DNA of 64,000 nucleotides, taken from contig JAZKJV010000600.1 in assembly GCA_037367405.1 (NCBI GenBank), positions 1,178,001-1,242,000 on the forward strand. Direction: 5' to 3'. Positions 12,177 through 23,545 of the stretch are shown here, piece after piece. The position numbers were made by a program, and so were the translations under genes. Below the pieces are notes generated by a model that ran no database searches, was not told where the DNA came from, and worked only from the letters and a program-made list of their open reading frames with translations. Source of the stretch: Ottelia alismoides. Its lineage: Eukaryota; Streptophyta; Magnoliopsida; Alismatales; Hydrocharitaceae. The first letter of the stretch is position 1; every line of letters begins with the position of its first letter.

Positions 12177-13930
12177 GAATGTGGATGAATTAGCTAACAT
12201 AATCTAAGCACGCTAATCGATAAATAAAATGTTGAAAGTGGATGAATGACGTACCTGGGATGGAAGTTTATGACTTCCAGGTTGTAGATCGATGGGGCGT
12301 CTTCCCGGAGCTCTACGCAGCTCGAGGCAGTGATGCAAGGCGTTGGGACACCTTGGAGCTTCTCCTCCAACTCCCTTCTTACACGCGAGGCGATGAGTTG
12401 GCTATGTCACCGCCGAGGTCGGCCGGCACAAGGCTTGGAAGTAGAAGATTTGATTCTGGAAGTTAGAGCTTTCAGAGGTCTGAAGAGAACTTGTTAATGG
12501 CGTCGACTTTATGGCTTTTTATAGATGAGTTACTTGAGCTCCAAGGATGATCTAGTGGTGGGCGAGTGGGAGGGTTGTTAGGAGGAAGACATGGAGGGTT
12601 TGGATTGAGTGAAGCTATTGTGGAGTGCACGAGAGAAAATGGCCGGCACAACAGACTCGCCACCGGCTTCTTGAGGAAGAAGAGCCAGGTGCTGACACGT
12701 GTCAACACTTGGTTGGCCAGAGTGATAAAAATGTTTATACATTATATAATAAATACTAAATGACATTATTTAAAATAGGTATAAGAATGAAAAATGTAAA
12801 GAATTAAATTATCTAAATTATGGTATAAGTAATTTTTGTAAATAATAAATATTATTCGAAATATAAATACTATTAATAAATCAGTATAATTAATACTTAA
12901 TAAAGAGGTAATGGATTTTTAATTCAAAAAATACTTTATTATTTATTAATTTTATATTTTCTTAATTATTAGAATAATAAATAAAATCTTTGTGAATTTT
13001 TATGGATTTTAATAAAATAATTTAGATATATTAATAAATACAAGTATAGGTTAGATAGTTCAATTTCATCTATAAATTGGGGTTTTGGATTTTATTAAAA
13101 TAATAAATATGCTTCAAATATTCTGAAATAAATCGTGATGAAAATAAAATTTCATGAAAATAATTAGAAATTATAAAATTAATAAAGCTATAAATAATGG
13201 GTTCCAAATAAAATAAATAGCCTAGAAACCCCTTTGTCAATAAGTCCCGAAACCGAATTTTTGCAAACGGGCTCCGATTTCCATGAAATCACCTTTATTA
13301 ATTAGAAAATATTATTTTATGAATCTTAAAGCAAGTAGAGTAAAATTGGAGTTCGTATGAGAATGTTATGATGTTCGGAAGTTGAGATTTTGGCAATTTA
13401 AAAGTAGGATTTCTTTTCATATATAAAGGAGAATATTTTTAACTTATTTTTATATTTTTATATACATTTTTAGAAATAATTAGTAAAAGATTTTTGTGAA
13501 AAATTTATTCATATGAGTTAATTACAACTCAATGAAGTTTTGGTATTTATTTGATAAATAATGAATAATGTGTGAAATGTTATTTAATTATTTTTTATGA
13601 TTTTCTTCCCTTCTCTCCCCCTACTTGTTGTTTTGTCGACCAATCCATGCTGACTTGGTCTCGAGAGTTACGTTATATAAGTATATCTTTCAGCTATATT
13701 TATATCATCTTATTCATATTGTGCATATATACATATCTACAATCTGCTTTCTTTTCTTTTATTTCTTTTTTTATTCTTTATTTATTTACATGTTTTTGAT
13801 GCTTAAAAGTGTATTTTTATTCATGAATAATATTTTGATAAAATGTGAGAATTAATGAATATTTACATGTAGTTGTTAAGGGTTTTAAGACAAAATGCGA
13901 CAGAAAAGATAATGAATCATGGATTCATCA
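12177..13930 (-). repeat. Partial gypsy LTR (5' part in minus sense)
   Basis: The right end matches the tip of the other minus-strand LTRs: 'aagggttttaagacaaaatgcgacagaaaagataatgaatcatggattcatca', ending at 13930. It is preceded by 'ctccccctac..gtcgaccaatcc..gacttggtctcg' at about 13614-13665, as at 57015-57065. The G/C-rich part (12250-12700) and the AT zone are in the expected order. The left portion is missing, and the break coincides with the truncation of the plus-strand integrase. No PPT lies to its right, so it is not an ordinary 3' LTR of the neighbouring element. Confidence 0.7.
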
Positions 13931-14793
13931 TATGCAAAACAGAATTTGTAAACCTATCTCCATGGCGGTGTGCAATCGACAAAATCGCCTTAAACAATAG
14001 CTGCTATTAATCGTGAAGAACCATATGTTAGTTATTTAAAGGCCAACCCTAGGGTTCGATCTTGGAGACATCTCGGTTCCCTCCACAATGGGTCCTGCTA
14101 GCACTGTATGATGTCTCTCATGGCATGTGGGTCTGAATTCAAATAACTAACATTTATTAATTTGATTAGATCCTTATGTAAGAGACTACAAGAACATGCA
14201 TTCTTATTAAGGTGTGGACCTAGTTACCGAGTCAAGCAACCTAAGTCTAGGGGCTCCATGCACACAAAACAAAGTAAAATAAGGCGGAAAGCTCAAAAGA
14301 AAGAGTGGGAAATAAAATAAAAGAAAATGAGAAAATACAGAAAACTGCGACGAGGCCCCCAGGTGAACAGACACTTGGGCATTGGACCTTGTTGTGAAGA
14401 GTAGAGTCCAAGTTATATTACATGCCAAAATTATCTCTTTATAACCATAAATTACAAAATTAATTTTTTTCTAAGCTAAGTCCTTCTATTTGCTTCATTG
14501 GTGCTCTCTCTAGCTGGTGAAAGAGAGAAGACCATCCTCCTCCAAGCTTGGCTGCATAGGCCTCCTAGGAAACTGTCCTCACGTGGCAGGCCATCGCATC
14601 AAAGTTGTAAAAATATAGAATTATCATATATAATCAAATGATCAAACCAATGAATATTCATAAATCAATGAATATTTACAACAATAATCAAAGAATTAAT
14701 TTTAAATAGATTAATGAATATTTACAACAATGAATCAATACATCATATAAATTACTATACAAAAATGACTAGTGAAAATAGGCTATGCTCATT
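13931..14793 (-). other. Leader remnant of the old minus-strand gypsy element
   Basis: This lies immediately inside the decayed minus-strand PBS, so it should be 5' untranslated leader. No coding match was seen. It includes a 13-bp inverted repeat (14025-14037 and 14141-14153). The rest of the element (gag onward) is absent, because at 13930 it abuts the tip of another LTR. Confidence 0.5.
14025..14153. repeat. 13-bp perfect inverted repeat with 103-bp spacer
   Basis: ATGTTAGTTATTT at 14025-14037 is exactly reverse-complemented at 14141-14153. It could be the ends of a small non-autonomous DNA element or a chance foldback. No target duplication is evident. Confidence 0.5.
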
Positions 14794-14813
14794 GCCCTCC
14801 AACAATGGCACCA
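14794..14813 (-). other. Decayed PBS of the old minus-strand element
   Basis: Read on the minus strand this is tggtgccattgttggagggc, an Athila-type PBS that differs from tggcgccgttgccagggagc mainly by C-to-T and G-to-A changes. It lies two bases from the LTR end at 14816, as expected for a 5' LTR. Confidence 0.75.
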
Positions 14814-14815
14814 TC

Positions 14816-16501
14816 TGATAACTGGGAAGAATTAAAGGGTCGCACGATCTCACAAGGCGAGACCACGGTCGATGAGTTGACCACTCAACCTTTCCCGATT
14901 AGTCAGCATTTAACCCAAAATATTCATAATTCAATTAATAGAAAAAATGTGGAATTAAAATTTATTTTCTCTACCATAAAATGCGTAGCAAGCAAGCATG
15001 TAGAGATCGAACCTCATAGAGCAAAACATGTAACCTAAGGTTGTTTATGTTCAACCGAGTCATTCAGTTATATAGGTCTTTTTGCGGGTTTTTTATTTTT
15101 TATTTTTATCTTTTGATTTTTTTATTTTATGATTTTGTATTTTTTTATATTTTATATTTTTAAATTTTCTCTTTCTTTTATGTAAACAATATAACACATA
15201 AGGCTTTATACATTCAATATATAGTAATATATCTATAAATGATAATAAATATCGACAAAGTATATACACTATTTTTGGGGGTTTTCTTATTTTTCTAATT
15301 TTTGGTAATTTTCTAGGAATTTTTTGCTAATTTTATGTATTTTTAATGTCCAAGATATCCCATATAAGGGATTAAATAAATACCCGAAATTGATTTGAAT
15401 ATTAAATATAGTAAATAAACTCTAAAATTACCCAAATCAATTTTACAACATAAATATGTATATAAAAAATTGTAAAACAGAAAAACATATTTTCATAGTT
15501 TTGAAGGATTTTTATATTTTTTGTTGGATTTTGGAGCTTTATGATTTCTATCATTTTTTTATATTTTTTGGTGTTTTTTTTTCTGAACTCAATAAATACA
15601 TATACAAACTATATATAATTTTTTTATTTTTCTAAAACATTTTGCTATTTTTTGGAATTTTTATAGGAAAATAGGGTATATATATGCTCCATTATATTTT
15701 TAATAAATACATTAAGTGCCATAAAATGACAAACAAAATATGAGCATGAATCTACAAGGCATGAAGCATCTATCCCTATTTTTGTCGATATTTAGGAGCA
15801 CATTAAGTATTTTTTATAAATAGGCAAAAAGCACAAAAATATGCACCCTAGCAGCGGCATATTTGCAATTATTACAATAGAAGGCACATTTATTTAATCT
15901 TTAAGCACCATGTTACAATATACAAAACCATTAGGGTATGCAGTGCAAATTTCCCATCACGTGGGACTGCACGTAATGTATGTTGGGAGGAACCAAAATG
16001 CAAATATAATGAAATCCAGGGGCCTTCCAATAATTTTCATAAAAATGTGCAACATTAATTTCATTTTTTGGACTTTTTTAGAAATACAACAACCCGCATG
16101 GGTCTACATGTCTTTTTGCCAAATCATGTGGGATGACACGTGAGGTGACGTGGACTAGACTAAAGTGTAAATACATAAAAGTCAGGGGTCCATTTGCAAA
16201 ATGTCCACTTATTTATAAATGTTAACTTTTATTTAAGCATCAAATAAGAAATACAAAAAGTTATCGGGCTAAATATGCAATTACTCCAAACATAGGCACA
16301 ATCTGACGGTCCTTTTCCCTTCACATGGACACGTGGCACGTTCTGGTGAACCGATACCCCTTCAAAGATAAGCATTCTGGATCAGATCTGGGGACTTCAT
16401 CAACTACCGAGATATGACGAGGATGGACGACTATGATCAAAACTAGAGATGCACCCTTGATCGGACGATTGTTGCTTCGATCGAAGAACGGGGAAGGTCC
16501 C
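14816..16501 (-). repeat. Old gypsy 5' LTR, part 1 (3' half of the LTR)
   Basis: Reading left to right this part has the LTR end TGATAACTGGG, a 'cacaaggcgagaccacggtcgatgagttgaccac' segment (compare 53420-53460), 'aatgtggaattaaaatttatttt', a T-rich zone, the 'gggactgcacg/ccatttgcaaaatg' zone, and the start of the G/C-rich block. At 16501 it is interrupted by the complete plus-strand element and resumes at 34117. The two halves together are about 4.0 kb. Confidence 0.8.
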
Positions 16502-19500
16502 TGATGAATACCCATTCATCACTCTTTATTCTTATATTTTAGCTACAAAAACCTTTGCAAATGCATGTATATTCATGTAAATACAAATAATTATCAAAAG
16601 CATGCATTGTATAAAGTTTAATAATTATCATGTTTTTGTGCAAAAAATAAAAGAATAAGGAGTAAAAAGAAAAAGAGGGAAATATTTAGAATAAATATTG
16701 AGCAACCTAACCCAAGGGAGTGCTCAGCATGGGCCTGACCGCATAAAAATCAAAATAGAGGGAGATAGGGGCTCATGTGTGTAAATATTCATGTAAATAA
16801 ATAAAGGTATTTTCCTCACAAAAATAGACTCAAATTGGCTTGTAAATAATTGTATATATTTATAAAGATAAAAACAAGATAAAAATAGAAAAATTAAAAA
16901 CAAAACAAAAACCCTCACCTTGTGCATATTCATCATGTACATAGCCACTCCTATATTGATTCTACCCTATAAATACATAAAATTAATTTCCAAAAATTTT
17001 GTAAATATTCCATCTTTTATGTTGTAAATAAATTAAATAAAAACAACTAAAACAAAAACAAAATAAAAAGAACAAAATTAAAAACCCAAAAATACTTTGT
17101 AAATATACCATGTATATAAATGTACATATGTATTTATTTCACCTATGTATATAAATAATAAAAATAAAATAAAAATATCTTTTTATTCCTTATTTTATAA
17201 TATAAATAAATAAAATATAAAATGGGAATAAAATTTTATAAAAATAACAAATTAAAAATCAAAATAAAAAAATCTATATATTGTATATAAACCTATATAT
17301 AGACCTACTATGTAAATACACTATTTTTACTTTGAAAAATTAATTAAAAATCACAAAAAAATAGAAAAAAAATAAAACAAAAATATTTCATGTTTTGACT
17401 TTTTAATAATTCGGCCATTTGGTATTTTTAAATGATTTTTCAAATCATTTCCACGTGGCAGCTTCTCATTGGTCCACGGAGATGTTGACCTACGGTCAAC
17501 TCCCTCTGCGGACCTTCTTCTCCAACGGATCTCGCACCCGACCCGACTTCTCCTCTTTTTCCGCGCTCGACCCGCTCGCCATCTCCGCAAACCCCGGGTC
17601 CTACTTCTTCTCCTTGCATCCGACACCCTCGCCGGAGCCTTTGCCTCGGGATCCGCGCATTCTATTGCCCTACCCGACTAGCCCTAGCCGGACCCGCACC
17701 CATACATAAGCCGAGCTCCGCCACCTATTTTCTCATCTTTGGCTCATCTGCTTCGCTACCCATGACATCCACTGCGTTGGCAAGAGTGACAGTTTACTCC
17801 AGCAAGTGTCGCATCGAGGAGAGGGGCAGTGGCCCATCGATCCGGCGATCAAGCACCGCCGTGCTCCGCCCTGAGCTGGAGCTCGAGCCTCGGAGGGAGA
17901 CACTCCTCGAGGCAACAACACAGAGCATCGCCTGCTCATCCCCATTCTCATCGTCCACCCAGGTAGCCCTTTAGTTCTTTCCTTTTCGTTAATTTCCAAT
18001 TTCCCCCAAATTTCACCGTCGCCGTCTTTCGCTGATTCCGACCACCTCGCACTTCGCTTCGATCATCGGAATCCACCATATCCTCTGCCTTCCTCCCGCG
18101 CACGTTCTCCACACCTCCATCCAACCCAGCTCGCACAGGAGCTGGGGTTCGAGCTCCTCCGTCCCCACCTTCGCCGGAGCTCGCCCATCTCGACCCTCCG
18201 ACCACCTTCACCCCGCCTAATCGGGTCGAGGCAGTTTGCCCTCGACCCGCGAGTCTTCTGGTCTATCTTGTAGGCGCATCCAAGCCCATCTGAGGGCTTG
18301 GACCATTCGGTCCAGGAGCTCTCCCTCCGCCGACCTCGCCGGTGCCCTCCAGGGCTCGGCTGGATCATCGGAGGCCACCATCAGCTGCGGAGCGTCACGC
18401 CGGAGCTTCTCCGATCTTCAGAAGCAACAGGGGAGGATCCCAGCGCATGCACGAGGCCGGCGAAGCTCGCCGACCAACTGTTCTTCCAGCATCTTCCCCG
18501 ACCGTCCGATCGTCCTCGACCTCCAGTTTGCATCTTGACCGTCCTCTTGAGGAGACCCAGCCACTAAGAGAGGCGATCTGGACCGTCCGTTGCACGAGGT
18601 TTAGCCACCGAGAGCCTCACCCGTTCGATCCCCCACGTGGCGTACCCTCGACCGTTCGATCGCTGCGCGGACCCCAGCCTTGGAGCGCCCGCCGTTCTTC
18701 ACCGTCCGATGCACCACGTGGCGTCCATCCTGCGGCCCGCATTAATAAAGGGTAAATTACCCTTAGGCCCCCTCGTTTACTTTATTTAGTATTTAGTCCT
18801 GTAAATATTTAGAGTAGTTGTTTAGTTTTTGGGATATTTGCATAGAGGACCCCTGATCTTTATTTTCTTCGCATATATGCCCCTGTGTGTTATGTGACAC
18901 GTGCGTCGACACGTGATTTTCAGGGTTTTTTGCGTTCTATGCCCTGTAGTCCTGAGTTGTTAAGTAATGAATGAAAACTTTTGAGATATTGCATTTATAC
19001 CCCTGTGCATATTTTAATTGTGCATGCGCGCTTTTTATTGGGTTATTTGCAAACTACCCCCTGGACTTTTGGTACTTGTTACCAAATAGTCCTCAGAAGT
19101 AGTTTTTCTTACATTTAGGTCCCTGAGTGCCCCAGACATGTGCTTGACACGTGATTTCTTGGGTATTTTGCACCAGACCCCCAGGACTTTGGGTATTTGC
19201 ACTTAGGTCCCTATGCACAATACCCTCTTTTGATTTTTGAATAAAATAGCAAATCACCTCCAAATTTGATGAAAATTGGATACATGGCTCCTGCCATGAT
19301 GTAAAATTTTCTATAAATTTTGGATGCATGTTTGGCACTGTTTGGTATTTTTAAAATTCAAAAACACGTATTTTCTTTACTGTTCAGCTTTGAAAATCAC
19401 AAAAAAATAATAAATTCATCTAAATATTACAAAAAATTACTTACTGTTTGTCTTTTGCTTGCTTGATTTTCTAGCCAATTTTGGCTATTTTTCATTATCT

Positions 19501-20177
19501 AAAACACCTAAAAAGTGAAAAACACTCAAAAATTCATAAAAATTCTAATAAATAATTTAAAAATCCAAAAATCATAAATCCAGTGCCCTAATTTTCCTTA
19601 AACTTTCTAGTTTATAGGAAAATTATCCTCAGGAGCTGGGAGGCCCTTTTTATATTTTCAATTGGCCTTTTTCTCCTGACTGGACATCACCCTCTATTTT
19701 GTCATTGTTTCATTTTTAGAAAATAAAATAAAAATCAGAAAAATCCCAAAAATTCACCAAAAACATTAAAAAATATATAACACACAAAAATATTTTTTCT
19801 GGAATTTTTGATTGATTTTTAGTGTATTTAATAAATTGTTGAAGTGTGTTGTTTAGTTGCTTTTCTTATTTTCTTAATTGATTAAAAATCCAAAAAAAAT
19901 ATAAAAACCCTTAAAAACCACCAAAAATACCTTCTCTTTTCTTCTGATTGACTACTTCGTAGGCCGTAAGGCCAATCCGTGCTCCTTGTGTTCGACCCTG
20001 GTCGCTATACCAGGTTAATAAAATAGCCAGGACCGCTATCGTGTTTATTTGATTTCATCTGATTTTGGTGGTCTGCTTTATTTTTCTTGATTGACCGATT
20101 GACTTCCGAGATCCGGGTCGCAACGACTCTTGATCTATTTTATTTCACCCGTGTCTTGGTGAGTTTTCGGCCCATCA
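16502..20177 (+). repeat. 5' LTR
   Basis: The LTR starts with the 20-nt inverted repeat TGATGAATACCCATTCATCA and ends ..GGCCCATCA, three bases before the PBS. From left to right it has an AT-rich first kilobase; a G/C-rich, gene-like block (17450-18750) with CACGTG and ACCGTYCGATC motifs; a zone of 'ccctggacttttggta/gcaaactacc' phrases (18800-19220); an AT-rich zone; and a U5-like end with a CCTGGTcgctatACCAGG hairpin near 20007. ORFs on both strands in the G/C block look incidental. 'CACCCAG/GTAGCC' near 17957-17967 resembles a splice donor. Confidence 0.93.
18222..18249 (+). repeat. LTR hairpin, 10-bp stem, conserved with covariation
   Basis: CGGGTCGAGG (18222-18231) pairs with 18240-18249 around the loop cagtttgc. 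The same hairpin is in the 3' LTR (32152-32179). The related minus-strand LTRs have it with a C-G pair in place of G-C and the loop cattttgc (55438-55463, 59354-59379). Confidence 0.75.
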
Positions 20178-20180
20178 GAA

Positions 20181-20198
20181 TGGCGCCGTTGCCAGGGA
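20181..20198 (+). other. Primer-binding site, tRNA-Asp type
   Basis: The 18 nt tggcgccgttgccaggga lie three bases after the 5' LTR. Their complement matches the 3' end of plant tRNA-Asp with one difference, the hallmark primer of Athila-type elements. Confidence 0.88.
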
Positions 20199-21538
20199 GC
20201 ACGGCTTAGTAGTCGATTTTTGAGTTTTTCCGCGGCTTTTCTTTTCGTGGCTTTTTGGATAGCTTTCTACATATACATATTTGTCTGACATTTTTATAAT
20301 AATTTGGTTTGTACTTGCTTTCTTTCTTGCGAGGGCCCGAGGACCGCGGAGGCGACTTTCGAGGAGCCGGCGCAACCGCAGGATTCGGAGACGGCTCCCT
20401 TCTGCACGGAGACGCAGGAGAGAGCGAGAGAGGAGCTGAGTGAGGGAGGAGTCTAGTTTAGGATTTATTTCCCGCACATTTGAATTATTGTAATAATACA
20501 TACTCAGAGACAGTTGGACTCTCGGGTCTGTTTCGCCGAGCACCGGTGTGCTCGGGAGACCCTTTAGACTAGTTTAGATTTTTGGCGGCTTTTTCGCGGT
20601 TTTAGCTTTTTAGCTGCCTTTTACGGTTTCACGCGGATTTTCGAGCCCCTAGCCGTAGGATTTTCTGCTTGATTGTGACGTAATTCATAGGATCCAAACA
20701 CCCTAATATAATTGCCTGTTCCTATAGTGTGGTAATTGGACCTATAATAAAAAATTTAATAACATAGCCATCCCATCACCTCCGAGCCTACGCGCCGCGA
20801 GCCCGCCCAGTCAAGCGCTACTCCTGAACTCGACCTGTCGAGAAGAGGAGGGGTGGGTCTAGACCGGACTCTTTGGATTGGAGGCTGGTGGTCGGCTATC
20901 CGTTCTTTCGAATAGCACTGCTGTTTAGGGACTCGGTTTTCCGCCTGCACCATTCAGGTAGTTTATTTCCTGTCTTTAAATTCTACGCGGATCATCTTGC
21001 ATGTAGACTGCTGGAGTCAGGTACGCATTTCTATCTCTGCATGCATCATTGATTTATCGTGCATCGGCTTTTTCATCTTCTTCCCCCTGTTTTGGACTTA
21101 ATAACCAGGAGAACCGAAAAATTCGTTAGGCCTTTGTTTTTATTGAAAAATATTAAAAAGAAAAACCATAAAATTGGGAATGTTTAAGCTATTGACCCTA
21201 AAAGACACTTGACTGAAAAATTTGTCTTGGGGAGAGCAACCCCCTCATTGTTTGGTTTGCTTGCGCGAGAGAGTGACCCGTCCACTAGGTAGAGCCCTCC
21301 GGTGCTATTCCTGACTGCCTACCGACTCTTCCGTGCGGGCCAGTCGGTTGGAGTAGCATCGGGAATCCCAACAGGTCATGTAAGCGCTCTGATAGATTGT
21401 TTGTTCACCTAATAAAATTTAACAAGATAATTTGACCGAGCCTTTACGATCTTCAGCTCGTGTTGCGTTGGTGAACAGAGGGTTTGGTTGCCGATCATAG
21501 TTTTTCCAGATCTCATCCGCCTTACTCGCCAGATCACG
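20199..21538 (+). other. Untranslated leader between PBS and gag
   Basis: This is a 1.3-kb leader with a G/C-rich start (20320-20460, 20760-20960) and mixed content after. I see no coding homology. The short ORFs here have no matching counterpart in the older element. Confidence 0.7.
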
Positions 21539-23545
21539 ATGATGGGCAGGAGGTCTCTTAGGCAGCCTCTGGCTGCACCGCTTTTCAGCACTCCTGACCA
21601 TTCATCTGGGTCGGTTCGTGGGAGCTCAGACCCGCTCTCCGAACCCGAGTATGATTCCACCCTGTTCCCCCTCGACCACCCTTCTTCTGATTCAGAGATA
21701 CCAGTGCCAGAGGAGAGACAGACAGATGATTTATCGGCACCTGAGTTCGGTTGTTTTGGTTTTTCAGAGACGATGGCCGGTAGTTCTGATGATCGCACCA
21801 GAGGTCCACAGGGAGAGCAGCATTTCGTTCTGGACCAGGGTTCGATCAACTCCACCCTGATCGCCTCCTTCGAGTCAGTGCAGCAGCAGCTGAGGGATCA
21901 GGGGGCATTCATGATGGACATGAGGAGAGAGCTCGAGCAGATGAGAGCCAACCGCGAGAACCGCGGAGGAGGAGGACCCGACGATGCGGCAGCTGCCGCC
22001 GCAGCCGCGGCAGCAGCCGCAACAGCAGGAGGAGGAGCACCACCACCACTTAGATCGATGCGGGAGAACCACAATCCCGGGTCGACCTTGACACACCGCT
22101 GGGTGGTACTTCCAGCGATCATGGCGGACTTCAAGTTCCCCCCGAACACCTTGCAGCTCTTACCTCGGTTTCACGGTTTGGCCACAGAGGAGCCTCATCT
22201 CCACCTGTAGGAGTTTGAGATGATATGCAGCACTGTCCACGATCGTTAGGTGGACCAGGATACGATCAGGATGATTGCCTTCCCCTTTTCCTTGGCAGAC
22301 AGAGCAGCCACCTGGCTGAAGCACTTGGGGAAGTTCGTTTACACCTGGGAGCAGCTCCGCACCGAGTACTTGAACAAGTACTATCCACTCGGGCGGACCA
22401 ATGCAGCGAGAGCCCTCATATGCAACTTCTTCATGCTCCCCAACGAGCAATTCCATGAGGCATGGGAGAGGTTCCGTGAGCTAACTGATCGATGCCCGCA
22501 CCACGACATCTCAAAGCCGAACCTTGTTCAGAGCTTCTTCAGCGGGCTGACACCAGAGCTTCAGGGCTTGGTGAATGCTTCTTGTGGCGGGTCTTACTTC
22601 ACCAAGGATCACGACCAGGTCTGGGCCATCTACGAGGAGATAGCCGAGAACTACATGGTGATGTCCCAGACCAGGTTGTACACTCAGGGCAGAACCCAGC
22701 AGCCAGGACCCGTGCAGTACCAGAGGATAGCACGGGTCAATGCCGGTCCTTCCAGTTCATCCGCAGTAGCAGCAACACAGGCAGAGTCATCCGCTGCGGA
22801 TATGGGTATCATCAGTGAGAAGTTGGACTGGATGGAGCTGATCGAGAAGAAGCAGTGCCAGGGCATCACTCAGATGGAGTAGATGGCACAGACTCTGAGC
22901 GACATGAAGACCCAGCTCATGTGTCTCCAGGAGGCACAGACGGCTTCACAACCCCGTCTTCAGTCGCGAGGCGATACCGGCGGCAGCAGCAGCTCGTTCC
23001 AGCACTCCAGCTCACACCAGCAGCCTAGACAGGTTCACCTTGTACAGGCAGAGCCGTACCAGCAGCAGCAGCCCTCCTACCAGTCACCACCATCTCCAGA
23101 CATGCAGATGGTGGTATACCAGCCGGATCAGCCTCTGGCAGTACTCCAGCCAGCCCAGTACGATGCAGAGCCATTGATGGATGTCAACGGGATTTGATAT
23201 GACCGTCCTCAGCCTGGGATCTGACGAGACCATCCCGGATTCAGGTGGGGGAGTGGAGGTACCCAGCCCCAGCAGCAGCCATCTGGCCAGGGAGGCCAGT
23301 ACAACCAGCAGAGGGATCACCAGCAACAGCAGCCCCCAGTTTACCAGTCACAGCAGCAGTCTTCCTTTGTTCCTCGTCCTTATCAGCAGGGACAGTCTTG
23401 GAGGCGAGAGCAGTCTCACCAGTCACACCAGCAGCAGCACCCTCCTACCTACCCCTCTCAGCAACAACAGCACCAGTTCCAGCAGCCTCATTACCAGAGA
23501 GGCTACCTGTCGGGCTCTCATGGTCCACCATACAAGAGCCCCGCC
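21539..23545 (+). pseudogene. gag: gag (capsid) frame with premature stops
   Basis: One reading frame runs from the likely start MMGRRSLRQPL at 21539 into pol. It holds an acidic N-terminus, a coiled-coil-like stretch (SVQQQLRDQGAFMMDMRREL), a polyalanine run encoded by 21985-22020, then the capsid core with 'FPFSLADRAATWLKHLG', 'YLNKYYPLGRTN', 'HEAWERFRELTDRCPHH' and 'FFSGLTPELQGLVNASCGGSY'. A Q-rich tail follows (22980-23500) instead of a recognisable CCHC zinc knuckle. Stops at 22208, 22247, 22880, 23195 and 23222 interrupt it. Each stop is one C-to-T change from a Gln or Arg codon. Gag would form the virus-like particle. Some other start upstream in the same frame (21488) is possible. Confidence 0.85.

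Noticed and set aside
17351..18755. Many overlapping ORFs of 60-140 codons on both strands in the G/C-rich LTR block
   Set aside because: They occur on both strands, are low-complexity (Arg/Ser/Pro), are not preserved between the 5' and 3' LTR, and are expected in G/C-rich DNA with few stops.
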